From: Blakeslea trispora
Lineage: Eukaryota > Mucoromycota > Mucoromycetes > Mucorales > Choanephoraceae
NCBI GenBank assembly: GCA_025331445.1
Contig: JAIWNE010000208.1
Span: 1-33,182, forward strand
Length of the DNA stretch: 33,182 nucleotides
Reading direction: 5' to 3'
This document shows positions 19,705-32,039 of the stretch, piece by piece (the stretch's first letter is position 1; the number at the start of each line of letters is the position of its first letter). The notes under the pieces are model-generated. The model ran no database searches. It was given only the letters and a program-made list of their open reading frames with translations, and was not told where the DNA came from. The position numbers and the translations under genes were made by a program.

Positions 19705-20165
19705 TAAAGAAACCTTTTGTGTTTCCTTCGGTCTTTAGACTGTCTAACTCCCATAGGCTCTCCCACGTTACATTTTTACACAAACATTTCAAATACACTC
19801 CTTTGCTATTTGACCTTGGTTTAAAGATGTATGCTTTATTTGGTACTCATTGCTTTTCTTTATTGGCTGATATGCCTTTCATTATTATTCATTTACCACT
19901 CGATTAAAATATAATACGGAAAACGTCATTTGGATTCATTTATATTATTGGTTTATTTAATAAAAAAATTGTTTATACGATCGATCCATTGGATCTTGAT
20001 TCGTACATCATTGGCTAATCTAATGCTCTATATACTGGGTCCCCATACCCTTCTTTACCTATTTACCCAGCCATAGCTGTGGTAGTCTTTACATACTACA
20101 CTTACCTTTAGATACATCGTTTTGACAGTATTTTTCTTGCCATTCATTCAGAATAGAGTAGAATC
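19705..20165 (-). repeat. 461-bp inverted block, right copy
   Basis: Reverse complement of 18629-19089, same length, no mismatch seen. It ends exactly with GAATC, the left target duplication of the solo LTR at 20166. The open frame at 19644-19907 lies largely inside this block and reads as the reverse of the block in unit 2; it has no other support. Confidence 0.9.
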
Positions 20166-20911
20166 TGTTGAAGACCAATAAATCACAATGATATAAATCC
20201 AAGGAATTAACCAGACTAAAGATAATGTTTTATTTACTTCAAAATTGATGTGCTATTTATACTTTTCATGAAGATGATATTTCAACTGAGATTGTAAAAC
20301 TTTTCTAGAGGCTTGTAGATGATTATGATAATAACAACGAATCGGATGAGAGATGAATGATGACAGTCTTGTAAAGAAGAATTACTAAAATAGAATGATT
20401 GGCCATCTGTACCTTAAACCCAGTAACTGGTAAATTATTGGCAAGATGTCAGTCCTGACCTTGAATGAAGGTTTATCCGAATTGAATGTCAAATGAAACA
20501 AGCTGAAGTCGAATTAGAGAATGATTGTGGATTCATGAGTGGCTAAATACTTGATCCGTACTGTATAAATACAACAGAATCCATCTAGATCTCTTCTTGT
20601 GACCAATAAACAATAGATAGATAGCAGAAAAGAACTATCAAAATAAAGAAATAGTCATTAGAAACAATCGAAAAAAATGAGCAACAAATAAGTTAATTAC
20701 CTATCAATGACTATGGCCACTAGCCTTCCAAATAGAGATAGAGGATAGAGCATCTATTAGATAAATCCCAGTTAATATCAGTAAAGAAACAAACATTTGT
20801 AAACTTTTTTCTTACTTACAGTATAACAAATGATGGAGCTCTTTAGCTCTTTAACCCTTCAGACACATCTTGAGGATAAGGTAAGTAGCCATCAATTACT
20901 ACGGAAAACAT
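19953..20911 (-). pseudogene. Broken unit 3 copy of the possible fourth gene
   Basis: Reverse-strand counterpart of 18307-18841 with the same GTAAGT donors and TAG acceptors. Exon 1 contains an 8-bp tandem duplication of AAAGAGCT that shifts the frame to a stop, and exon 3 is split by the solo LTR at 20166-20576. Everything downstream of the LTR is identical to unit 2; everything upstream differs at about one base in eight. Confidence 0.4.
20166..20576 (-). mobile_element. Solo LTR, family A, copy 2 (411 bp)
   Basis: Same family and length as 861-1271, flanked by the perfect 5-bp duplication GAATC (20161-20165 and 20577-20581). Comparison with the empty site in unit 2 (around 18625-18633, reverse complement) confirms the insertion point directly. 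The minus strand carries TATAAATAG and AATAAA. Confidence 0.95.
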
Positions 20912-21314
20912 TGTTAACTTTGCTTCAAAAAAAGATGATCGATCACTTACCCCATCTTACTAAACATAGCACCAACTAAAACGAGTTACTTGTCTTGCCA
21001 TACTATACATTGATTCATATTAATAAACAATTTTTTGTGAGGAGACTCATACCATGAACCACTCAGAAAAGTCTTAAAACATCAAAAAGAAGCAAAAGAA
21101 AGAGATAAAGAGTTCAAAAAATTTTAATTGGTTTTTAGTTATCTGAAATTCTATTCTGATCTATTCGGCGCTCAAGCCAAGTTTCATTTAGATTCCGAAT
21201 GTGTCAAATTACTTTAGAATATAACGACAAATGCTGCAAGTATAAAAGACTTGGTAACTGATTTCATTTTGTTGATTGTCTTTTTTCAAATCAAATTTCA
21301 ATTAGCCTCAAAAC

Positions 21315-22461
21315 ATGTCCTACACTACCTCTTCCGACAATGCTAACAACAATGCCGTCACCGTTCCTATTCCCATGGCTAACGCTGTCAGTATCAGCGG
21401 TATTGTGTCCACTCCTCGTCAGAGCAATACAGTTATCAGTAGAGAGGTGCAAGAGTTAAAGCGAGCTCTTAGAAGCACCAATGAGCAGCTTAGAAATGTC
21501 GAGACCAAGAACAACCAGCTGTCTCGCCAAATGAATGAAATGAATGAGAAATTCGCTACGAATTCGACTACCATTAACACAAAGTTTCGATTCCCTGACA
21601 CCAAAGATGACTTAAAGATACTTCGTGTTAGTGTTACTCATATCATTACCCTTTAGTTTTACTGACTGTCCTTATTAGTGTCTTGTAATTGATATTGAAA
21701 GAGAACAGATTGGCGAAAATAGCTGGAGACTAGACGAGACTTTGATTGGTGGCCCTTACAATGGGCAGAAAGTAAAAGCAATCATCAGCAACTTTGAAGT
21801 ACATCACACGTACTTCATTGTTCTCAAAGGCAGAGTCTGGAGCTCTACAGACAGAGCAAACTTCGTAAAATATGTACTTGGCAAGCGTTTCAACAACATC
21901 CGTAACGAAAAGAGGAAGAAAGATTTGCCAGAAGAAGCTAAAAAAGAAGAGCTTAGGAAGAAGAACTATGCGACCCGCAAATCGCAAGTAAGATATTCTC
22001 ATTACAAGTTCTTATGTTTCGCAATTGCTAAGACAATATTTTGATAAATAGATCTTGAAAAGAAGAAGAAGTACATATAGTAACTTCAAGCATCGTCTTG
22101 AAGCTTACTATGGAACGGATGTTGAGTGCCTTTCAGTACTCGTTCCTGAAATGATCTCGGATCAAGAAGATGAGCTGGATGCTGATGGTGAAGAAGTAAG
22201 ATCAAGAAAGGCTCCAAAATACAGAACAGAAAAGGTTAGTAGATTATAGCAAACTATTGTAAATGTATTAACCAATTTGTTTGAATAGTGCAACGAGTTT
22301 TTGATGAGTTGGATGCAATTCGCAATGCCAATACTAAAGCCAGAAACCGTCGATTTAAACCTACAAAGACTGGTTCAAGAACTCGGAAGGAATCACACGC
22401 CATTACTTCTGAGACACTTGCTGCTTTGCCAACTTGGGCTGTTGACAGCAGCTTTGTTTAG
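21315..22461 (+). pseudogene. Unit 3 companion protein gene, one frameshift in the last exon
   Basis: Exons 21315-21626, 21679-21987, 22052-22234 and 22289-22461 (312, 309, 183 and 173 bp). The first three are open and phase 0. The last is one base short in a run of T after the CNEF codons relative to units 2 and 4, which shifts the frame before the conserved FFDELDAIRNA and LPTWA segments. Exon 1 is Asn/Ser/Thr-rich, then has a clear coiled coil from about residue 38 to 80 (EVQELKRALRSTNEQLRNVE). Exon 2 ends basic; exon 3 has KRRRSTY and EMISDQEDELD. A product truncated only in the last exon could still form, so loss of function is not certain. It converges on the gene at 22548 with an 86-bp gap. 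Confidence 0.75.
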
Positions 22462-22547
22462 GTTTTTTTTGTTTTCCTTCTTACTTTTTTAATTGATATA
22501 TATTCATGTGTAATAAATATTTTGAAAAAAAAATTATCCTTTGTTTG

Positions 22548-23287
22548 TTACAGAATTTTATTTGGTAAATCAACAATGACGATGATGTTTGGAAAAGGTA
22601 TGTTTAGTATGTGAACTAGTGAATACATTTTTTGGACTGGCAAAATTGAATAAGAACTAACATTTTCGTATTGACATCGAACAGGACGCATATAAGGTCC
22701 AGTGTACTGAGATAAGTCTTCTTTACCAGAACGAGGATTCTTGAACCAGTGGACGAAAGCAAAGTAGTGGTTCAAGTAGCATGTTTTGCCATTGATATCG
22801 GTAAATTGTGCCTGATGACAAAAAAAGTAATCGACTGATCCAGCACGCAGATGCTCGGTAGTGTCGGTGATATTGACACCTTATAAGTCATCGTTTTCAA
22901 GATCATCATGGCGAAAGGCATTGAAATCGATGCCGACATTGCTTCCTGTTAGTCTAGAACTGTAAGTGGATCCAAGTACATCGATCTTTTTAACTTTTTG
23001 ACGTTGTTGATAACGACAATGGATGTACTATATTGTCTTCCGTAATATTCAACTAAACATTGAAAGTGTGCTGGTTCCAAGTGCTTAGGAGCCCCTCGGG
23101 CCCAAGTGAGAGGCACTCTACCGTCCTTGGTCATGGATTCAAAGCCCATAGGGTTTCCACCTTTCTGTGAATATTTGATCATATCCCCTAATGAATAAGG
23201 AATACCAGGTCCTATGATACCCTGATCTTGCAATAAATCCTCACTTGTTTGAATTACATTGTTGTTGTTTTCTGTAGTTTGGCTCAT
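22548..23287 (-). pseudogene. Unit 3 stand-alone C-terminal domain gene, broken
   Basis: Begins with an ATG at 23287 and reads SQTTENNNN, then YSQKGGNPMGFES and FQCLVEYYGRQYS. It slips out of frame near 23000-22980 within the LKKxxVLG segment and in the original frame also meets a TAA near 22883, where unit 4 keeps a TTGGAA. The 3' part (22548-22775) regains HYFAFVHWFKNP and SYSILPVQKMYS. At least two lesions, so no full product. Homologous to 15969-16685 and to the C-terminus of the unit 1 transposase. Confidence 0.75.
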
Positions 23288-23922
23288 TTCGTAGTTGTTT
23301 GATGTATATGAAAGAAAGTATTTCTAATAAAAAACAAATGAATATGATTGATGCTTTAAATGTCTTGATTTAGTTGGATACTCTCAATTGATTATCAGCA
23401 TGGTGACACAACTCTCTTTTGGCACTTTGATATTGAGATTTTTGAACTTTGACTAATACAATCAAGATAAAACAAAGAGCTATCCGTAGACTTGCAAATT
23501 TCACATTTATCAATGTATATTATTATGCCAGCACTGTTACATTCTGAGTAAAGACGATGATAACGAATAAACAATAAACAAAAATGGCCAGATCATGTCA
23601 TGCTCTGTTTAAATCTGGAGCGGGAATTTTTTTTCGGAAAAGGAGCGGAAGTTTTGTTTTAATCCGATTTCTTTTCGTTTTTTATTTTCTCTTTTTATGG
23701 ATAAGTTTCTCTTTCATGTTGCATCTTTAATAGGCATGCCAAACAACAAACTACGCTTAGTAAATCAACTATGAACTTAGTGTGCATAAGTATTAGAAAA
23801 TAAGCGTGATAATAACGTAAGCAAAAATGTTAGGTTTTTTTTTGTTTTTATTCTAAATATTTTTTAAATGATGTTAATAAGTATATATAGATTAATAATA
23901 ATAACAAAAGAAGACAAAACGA
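23288..23922. promoter_or_regulatory. Spacer between unit 3 transposase and C-terminal-domain gene
   Basis: AT-rich, no gene seen. Its length (635 bp) is like the matching spacers in units 2 and 4, and it resembles 30651-31249 in inverted orientation, which supports a shared promoter region for the downstream gene. Confidence 0.4.
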
Positions 23923-26310
23923 CTAAGAAAGTTCATTTGAGAAGGTAATATCAGCATCATTCGAGAAGATGATTGCTTGCATTTTGCGCATATATGTTTT
24001 TTCAAAACCATGCTTATGATTTGTTTTGACGTTTTTGAGGAAGAGGTTGTTTCTTTCGAAGTTAAACGCCCAAAAGCAAGAGACTGGACCCCATTTATGC
24101 ATACAATCGCGGAGATGCAGCATGAAATGGAAGTTAGGCGGGACAGATTCAGAGCCGTATGCTTGTTCGTATTTTTTTGCAAAGTTCAGGAGATGGTTAT
24201 GAACGATATCAATATCAGAATTTTTATAGCACCAGAATCAAGGATTCGAAGTGCATGAATCAACTCCATCATGTGCATGTAAACAGAGGCATCAAGAGCG
24301 GGAGGACAAAGGAGAGCATGGGCCATAGAGGTCATAAAGTCTTTGAATTCGACTGCTTTGACATATGGAAACCCGTTTTTAGTAATTTTTTTAGACATTG
24401 GATTGCCAGGAGCCTGAGGATTAAACCTCATATGGCATCGCATGACCTTTTGAACCTTCACATAGGCATCTTCTGGCATCATCTTGGTCAAAGCGGTCTT
24501 GGCTGCACCCAAGTACAGAACGTGCATAGGTTCGATGGCTAGCAGGTCATAAGAGAAGTAAGGCAACTCGAACAGCACCGAAAACCGAACACCACTTGCT
24601 TGGTCCAATTCTTTTCTTTTTTTTTGCAGTCTCGGCCTCCTTCCAAGCACGAGAGCTAGCCCTTGTTTCTTCTACCGTTCTTCTTCTCCAACTGTCGCAG
24701 TCCCAGCTGCAGTAGTTTCTTTGATTGCCTGGACCTGCAATACGGGGGAACTGTGTGTGGCACAAGTGACAACCAAAATTGCTGTTGAAGGACATACTAC
24801 TTGCTAGTTTCTTGGTTGCTGGAAGATCTGAGCAGATTGTAGCCAAGCATGCCCTGACTTTATTGTTGACAACTGAACCATCTTTCATCACCATTGTCAT
24901 CTCCACACCTTCTAACAACACGAGCAACTCATCCACCAATGGCTTCAAATAATAATTGAACGTGGTAGTTGGAGGTTCTTGAGGCCCAGGAATGACTCCT
25001 ACGAGTAACATGTTTTGCTTTAGGTCACGACCATTGGCTTTGGGCAGGTTCTGTATAGTGAGGTAGATGCATTCTACATTATATTGGGCATTGAAGGGAC
25101 CAAACCAGTCGACATTTACAGTGAGCAACAGGTTGTAGTCACCGAGGAAAGCAAAAGGAAGAGGATCGTTTGGGAGTGCCTTAAATTCGGAGAAACCGGT
25201 ACCATCGTAGATGTCAAACATATAGCCGGGAACAGTCTCACGTTTTCTCCATTCGTTAGTCTGATCAGCAAAGCCTTGACGCAGAAAGAACTTTTTGAGT
25301 GTTAAAATAACGGAACAGTAGGGATACTCTTTTTGAGGCACAAGCTTTGGTACCTCTTTAGTGCAATCATAATCATAGACTTTGCCTTTACAGTATCTTT
25401 CTGACTTTGCTGGCTTGAATGCTGCTTTCTGTAGATCTCGGTTACAAACGATGTCATTCTCTCCAGGTTCGTTCTTTTGGTCGTGAAGATGATGGCAGCT
25501 AGTACAAACGTTGTAGTACTTTATACCATCATTGCTCAGTTTAAAAAGTTGGCTTCTTTGTAAGAACGTTGTCAATGTCTTTGGGAAACGAAAAGCATCG
25601 ACTTGGATTTCTAACAAGCGGTTGAGATCTTGCATGTACTTTTCGATTTGATTGCGAGGAGTGCTGTTATTGTACATGTCAGTGACTAGCTGAAAGAGGA
25701 TCTTTGAGGAGGGGCTTTGAGGAAGTTTGTCAGCTAAGTTGAGAGAAGAAATGAGTTGGCGTTAGAGTACTTGTACTAAATTGACTGCTCTAGAACTACT
25801 TACACAAAAGATCAAATTCAGAAGGTCCAGCAGACTTAGGCTCGTGCTCGGGCTCAGGCTGAAGCTCAGGCTCAGGCTCAGTTACAGTTACAGATTCAAC
25901 AAAGGCATCGACAGGTTCCTCAACTTCATCAATTTGCATTGGATCTGCTGAAGATTGGTTTGTTAGTTCCTACTCGTTATGTAGGCGTTACAGTTTAGCA
26001 AAATTACCAGAGCTAGATGGTTGTTCGACTAATTCGCTTGTTGGATTAGCAAAGTATGGAGTGCGTCCGTTGATTTTGTTTTCTATAATTATGAGGTAAT
26101 GAGTAAGAATTGAGGGGCAAATGGCTGAAATAGATGTAGAGCACTTACTGTTGGTTTCAAGCCATTCTTGATAGGGCATGTTATCGTACTTGTTGGATTT
26201 TTTGTGAGAACGATGGGTAGAAGGCTTGATAAACTTGGCCTGTTCAGGTCTGTATTTGCAGATGTCACAAAAACAGTAGATCAAAGTGTTTCTAGCAGGA
26301 GTAGCAGCAT
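23923..26310 (-). pseudogene. Unit 3 tnp2-type transposase, frameshifted
   Basis: Reverse-strand exons 26310-26149, 26082-26008, 25947-25804 and 25733-23923, introns phase 1 as in unit 2. The start ATG at 26310 is out of phase because one base is missing just after it. Exon 1 has CFCDIC (C-x-C-x2-C). Exon 3 is a Glu-Pro repeat (EPEPELQPEPEHEP). Exon 4 keeps NVDWFGPF, VIPGPQEPP, CHLCHTQFP, FELPYFSYD, IEPMHVLYLGA and FNFERNNLFLKNV. Two more frameshifts: in a run of A near 24615 and a missing T near 24225. All catalytic-block residues survive across the frames, so decay is recent. This is a former CMC transposase, closest to unit 4 and more distant from unit 2. Confidence 0.82.
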
Positions 26311-27882
26311 GTTAAGGTAAATCAAATAAAATATCGAATAGATGGCTGTTTTGCTTTATTTTTCTTTGCATCTTTTATATCTTTTTCTTCTGCTGAGCTA
26401 CAATCTATTTTTCACTAATCAAAGGATTTTACAGAATCTTATTTGTTCCTTGAATATAGACAAATCAAAAGTTTTACTGATTAGAAATCATTGATTGGAA
26501 ACAATGTCTTTGAATCATAAATGTTTTTCTTCAATGTATGGTCCCTTTCAGTCAGTAATTATTAAAGCAAAAATGTTTCGAAATTTGGTATTTTTGATAA
26601 TGCTTAACTTTTTATTCAATCTGATATGCATATCAGCACTTCTAAAGCTATGTCTGTAGATTATAAGCTGTTTTCTTTATCCTTTTGCTCTTATTTTAGA
26701 CAGAATGCCTTCCTAATTTATCATGAATAGAAAAATTGTTAAAGCACAGATTTGCTCCGTTTAAAATGTGATACTGAACAAGTCCGAAAATCAAATAGTT
26801 TTTTATTGGTTAAAATCGTAGACTTTTTTTTAAAAAAATGAAATTTAAAGTAGTCACAATAAAAAACTGGAATTTGTTAAAAAAAAAGCGGCTCTTGAAA
26901 CCGATTCAAAGAATGTTCAAATTGAACGCTTGCAAGAGCATAGAAAATGATGGTAAAAGTAGCGTTTTTTTTTGCATGGATATACTCTAGATAGCTACAT
27001 ACATCACTGTTTTGAATTTCATTCAGTTTTGACCAATTTTCATAAATTTACATTTTACTGTTTGAAACGACCCCTTTAACCGACTAAATTTTTTGTCGGT
27101 TCTATGTCGGTTAAAGGGGTCATTTTAAGCAGTAAAATGTATTTTTATAAAAATGATCAAAACTGAATGAAATTTGACGCAGTAATGTCTATAACTATAT
27201 AGAATGTAAATATGTAAGAAGATTGTTGTTTTTACTATCATTTTCTATGCGTTTAGAAGCATTCAATTTGAGCATTTATCGACTCTAATTTAAGAACCGC
27301 CATTTTTAACAAAATCCAGTTTTTTTTATTGTGACCACTTTAAATTTCTTTTTTAAAAAAAGATGTCGATATTTTTGACCAATAAAAAGGCATTTAATTT
27401 TTTAAATCGCTTAGCATTCTGATTTAAACAGCGCGCAGCTGAGCTTCAACAATATTTTTGAGTCATGACAAATTAGGAAGGCATTATGTCTAAAATAAGA
27501 GCAGAAGGAATGATTAGAACAACTTACAACTTACTGGTTACAGCTTTGGAAGTGTTGATATGCATATTCAACTGAACAAAAAATCAAGCAGAATCGACGG
27601 ATGTCAAGCTTTAGAATATGTCTTGCTTTAATAATTGTTGACAGAAAGGAACCAAACATTGAAGAAGAATATTCATTAACCAAAAACATTGCTTCCGATC
27701 AATGATTTCTAAGCAAAAAGACTTTTGATTTGTCTACATTCAAAGAACAAATGAAATTCTGTGCAATCCTTTTGATTAGTAACAGGGTAGTGGCAGTTCA
27801 AACAAAAGAAAAAGATATAAAAGACCACAGAAAAACAAAATAAAACTACTATCCATCTCACATTCTATTTAATTTACCTTAA
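26311..27882. other. Divergent upstream region between units 3 and 4 (inverted repeat arms)
   Basis: No gene. The left half is a mirror image of the right half around 27095: for example the motif around 26708-26722 reappears inverted near 27470-27486. A-rich tracts and an AATGTTT-rich stretch occur on both sides. Any promoters for the two divergent transposase genes must lie here. Confidence 0.6.
27069..27121. repeat. Centre of the 12-kb palindrome, TTTAACCGAC hairpin
   Basis: A perfect 16-bp inverted pair, GACCCCTTTAACCGAC and GTCGGTTAAAGGGGTC, stands around a 21-bp spacer that holds one more GTCGGTT. The same motif forms the subterminal array of unit 2 at 19148-19353. The inverted similarity continues outward for kilobases on both sides. 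Confidence 0.9.
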
Positions 27883-30650
27883 ATGCCTGCTATGCCTACT
27901 AGAAACACTTTGATCTACTGTTTTTGTGACATCTGCAAAATCAGACCTGAAGAGGCCAAGTTCATCAAGCCTTCTACCCATCGTTCTCATAAAATTCACA
28001 ACAAGTATGATAAGATGCCCTATCAAAATGGCTTGAAATCAACAGTAAGTGATCTATCTCTGATTCAGTCAATTCACATTTAATTCTAATTCTTTACCTC
28101 TCAATCCATAGAGAACTCAATCAACAGACGTACTCCTCATTTCCTTAATCCAACAACTGAATTGGCTGAACAACCATCAAACTCTGGTAAATTTGTTAAA
28201 CTGTGATGTCTGCATAAAGAGAAAGAACTGATAAATTATTCTTCAGTAGATCCAATGCAAATTGATGAAATGAAGAGCCTGTTAATGCTTCTACTGACCT
28301 GAGCCAGTAACTGCAACTGAACCTGAGCCTACAACTGCATCTCCAGCTGAGTCCGAGCCTGAGCCTGAGCCTGCTACACCTTCTGAATTTGATCTTCTAT
28401 GTAAGTAGTTCTATAAAGCTGTTTTAGTACAAGTAGTCTAATACCAACTCGTTTCTTTTCTCAACTTAGCTGATAAACTTCCTCAAAGCCCTTCTCCAAG
28501 ATCCTCTTTCAGCTGGTTACTGACATGTTCAACAACAGTACTCCTCGCAACCAGATCGAAAAATACATGCAAGATCTTAACAGTTTGTTGGAAATTCAAA
28601 ACGATGCATTCCGCTTTCCAAGAACATTGGCAACGTTCTTGAAAAGAAGCCAACTTTTCAAACTGAGTAATGATGGTATAAAATTCTACAATGTCTGTAC
28701 CAGTTGCCATCATCTCTATGAACAGAAGAACGAGCCTGGAGGTGAGGATATTGTTTGCAACCAAGACCTTCAAAATGCAGTATTCAAGCCAAAGAAGTCA
28801 GAAAGATACTGTAAAGGCAAAGTATATGACTACGATTACACAAGAGAGGTTGCAAGACTTGTCCCTCAAAAAGAATAACCGTACTGTTCGATCATCTCAA
28901 CACTCAAAAAGTTCTTTCTGCGCCAAGGCTTTGCTGACCAGATTAACGAATGGAGAAGCCGCGAGACTGTTCCCGGATATATGCTTGACATTTCGATGGT
29001 ACTGGTTTCGCTGAGTTTAAGGCACTTCCAAACGACCCTCTTCCTTTCGCCTTCCTCGGTGACTATAATCTGCTCCTCACTCTGAACGTTGACTGGTTTG
29101 GTCCATTTAAGCCCATTATAGTGTAGGGTGTATATACCTCACTATACAAAACTTACCTAAAGCCAACGGCCGTGACCTCAAAAAGAACATGATACTCGTA
29201 GGAGTCATTCCTGGTCCTAAAGAACCTCCTACTACGCATTCAATCATTACTTGAAGCCATTGGTGGATGAGTTGCTCGTGTTGTTAGAAGGTGTGGAAAT
29301 GGTAATGTGTGATGAAAGATGGTTCAGTTGTCAAAAACAATGTCAGGGCGTGCTTAGCTACAATCTGTTTGGATCTTCCAGCAACAAGAAACTAGCAAGT
29401 AGCATGTCCTTCAATAGTAATTTCGGTTGTCACTTGTGTCATACACAGTTTCCAAGCATTGCAGGACCTGGCAACCAAAAGAAACTATTGCAACTGGAAT
29501 TGTGACACTTGGAGAAGAAGAACCCGAGAAGAAACCAAGCAAGCTCTCGTGCTTGAAGAAGGCTGTGACAGCAAAACACCGACAAGAATTAGAGCAAGAA
29601 AGTGGTGTTCGTTTTTCGGTGCTTTTCAAGTTACCTTACTTTTCTTAAGACTTGTTGGCTATTGAGCCTATTATTTCTGTACTTGGGTGCTGCAAAAACT
29701 GCTTTAATCAAAATGATGCCGGAAGATGCTTATCTGAAGGTTCAAAAGATCATGCAATATCATATGGATTTCAATCCTCAAGCTCCTGGCAATCCTATGT
29801 CAAAAAAGATTACAAAAACTGGGTTCCCATATGTCAAAGCAGTCGAATTCAAAGACTTTATGACCTCTATGGCCCATGCTCTCCTTTGTCCTCCCGCTCT
29901 TGATGCCTCTGTTTACATGCACATGATGGAGTTGATCCATGCTTTCCGAATCCTTGATTCTGGTGTTATAAAAATTTCCGACATTATGTAGTTCACACTC
30001 ATCTCTTAAACTTTGCAGAAAATGAACTTGCCTACGACTCTGAATCTGTCCCGCCAATTTCCATTTATGCTGATCTTCGCGACTGTATGCATAAATGGGG
30101 TCGCATCTCTTGCTTCTGGGCGTTTAACTTCGAAAGAAACAACCTCTTTCTTAAAAATGTAAAAATAAATCACAAGCATGGGTTTGAAAAAACTTATTGC
30201 GCAAAATGCTGTAGTGAACTACATAACTATAGATACCTATATTCTTAAATCAGCCAATCAAATCCTTCTATTTCAATATAATAATAGTTATTCTTTACGC
30301 TTCCAATTTCGAGTCTGACATCGAAAGGCTATCCAAGTTAGTATTCTCGCCACACCTTAGATGCGTACTTTGAACTATCATAGATTCTGGATATCGACAT
30401 CGAAGGAATCATTTAATATACGATCAACAATAATCTAGATATTATAAATCATCTAGCTTTCGAAAAATATAAATAGAGAGATAATTTAGAAGTAGGATTA
30501 GATCAATTTCACTTTACTTTTGTATTGAATAAACCCCTTTAAATCTACTTGTGTTTTTTTTATTTATTTTTTTTAGCTGTCAAACAGTACAATGCAGCAA
30601 CTATCTTTTAACGATGCTGGCATCACCTCCTTCAATGAACTTTCCAGTTG
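27883..30650 (+). pseudogene. Unit 4 tnp2-type transposase, heavily decayed
   Basis: Close relative of the unit 3 transposase (around 88% at DNA level in exon 4 by eye) in opposite orientation. The ATG at 27883 is in frame with CFCDIC, but one base is lost in the exon 1 segment after MPYQ. A GAG-TAT to GAA-TAA change near 28873-28878 creates a stop, several further indels follow (around 28990, 29110, 29240, 29310, 29480, 29640), and a solo LTR interrupts it at 30210. Recognisable pieces are NNSTPRNQIEKYMQDLN, CHLCHTQFP and LGAAKTALIKMM. No functional product is expected. Confidence 0.82.
30210..30591 (+). mobile_element. Solo LTR, family B, copy 2, inserted in unit 4 tnp2 (382 bp)
   Basis: Starts TGTAGTGAAC and ends CAGTACA; the reverse complement of 5625-6008 with few differences. 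Flanked by ATGC on both sides (30206-30209 and 30592-30595); a 5-bp AATGC duplication is likely if one A was lost at the right edge. A TATA-like TATAAATAG and an AATAAA signal lie in the 3' third. Confidence 0.9.
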
Positions 30651-31249
30651 TATTTTCTTCTTTTTTATATTATTAACCTACATATACTATCAATATCATT
30701 TAAAATATTTAGAATAAAAACAAAAAAAAACTTAACATATTTGCTTACATTATTATCACGTTTATTTTCTACTGCCTATGCATACCAAGTTTATGGTTGA
30801 TTTACTACGCGTAGTTTATGGTTTGTCATGCCTATTGAAGATGCAACATTAAAGAAAAGCTAATACATAAAAAAGAGAAAACAAAAAAGCCAAAAGAAAC
30901 TAGACTAAAACTAAACTTCGCTTCAAATTTAAACAGAGCGTGATACGTTCTTACCATTTTTGGTTTATATTTTGTTTGTTAAATTGTCTTTTGCCTGTAA
31001 CGTAAAGTGTTGGCATAATGTTATACACCAATAACTGTAATTTGGAAATCTACAATAGCTTTCAGCCCATCTCAATTATATCAGTTAAAGTTTTAGAGTT
31101 TTTCGAATGATAGTGCCAAAAGAGATTGTGTCACCATGCTATAATCAATTGATAGTATCCAACTAAATCAAGACATTTAGAGCATCAATCATATTCATTT
31201 GTTTTTTATTAGAAATACTTTTCTTTCATATACATCAAACAACTACGAA
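30651..31249. promoter_or_regulatory. Spacer between unit 4 transposase and C-terminal-domain gene
   Basis: AT-rich, no gene. Inverted match of 23288-23922 in unit 3. Confidence 0.4.
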
Positions 31250-31984
31250 ATGAACCAAACTACAGAAAACAACAACAACAATACTATTCAAACAAGTGAG
31301 GATTTGTTGCAAGATCAGGGTATCATAGGACCTGGTATTCCTTATTCATTAGGGGATATGATCAAGTATTCACAAAAAGGTGGAAATCCTATGGGCTTTG
31401 AATCCTGACCAGGACGGTAGAGTGCCTCTCACTTGGGCCCGAGGGGCTCCTAAGCACTTGAAACCAGAACACTTTCAATGTTTGGTTGAATATTACGGAA
31501 GACAATACAGTAACCGATTGTCGTTATCAACAATGTCAAAAAATTCAAAAAGATTGATGTGCTTGGATCCACTTACAGTTCTAGACTAACAGGAAGCAAT
31601 GTGGCATCGATTTCAATGCCTTTCGCCAGGATGATTTGAAAACGATGATTTGGAAGGTGTCAATATAACAGACACTACCGAGCATCTGCGTGCTGGATCA
31701 GTCGATTACTTTTTTTGCATCAGGCACAGTTTACTGATAGCAATGGCAAAACATGCTACTTGAACCATTACTTTGCTTTCGTTCACTGGTTCAAGAATCC
31801 TCGTACCGGTAAAGAAGATTTATCTCAGTACACTGGACCTTATATGCGTCCTTTTCGGTGTGAATACGAAAATGTTAGTTCTTATTCAATTTTGCCAGTC
31901 AAAAAATGAATTCACTAGTTCACATGTTAAACACCTTTCCAGAACATCATCGTCGTTGTTGATTTACCAAATAAAATTATGTAA
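31250..31984 (+). pseudogene. Unit 4 stand-alone C-terminal domain gene, broken
   Basis: ATG at 31250, reading NQTTENNNNN and YSQKGGNPMGFES. One base is lost before the TGACC after GFES (31405), giving an immediate stop, and another at the following CCAGGAC. Further shifts follow before the 3' part regains HYFAFVHWFKNP and SYSILPVKK. It keeps a TTGGAA where unit 3 has a stop, so the two copies decayed independently. Confidence 0.75.
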
Positions 31985-32039
31985 CAAACAAAGGATGATT
32001 TTTTTCAAAGTATTTATTACAACAGATTTAAGAAAAGGC

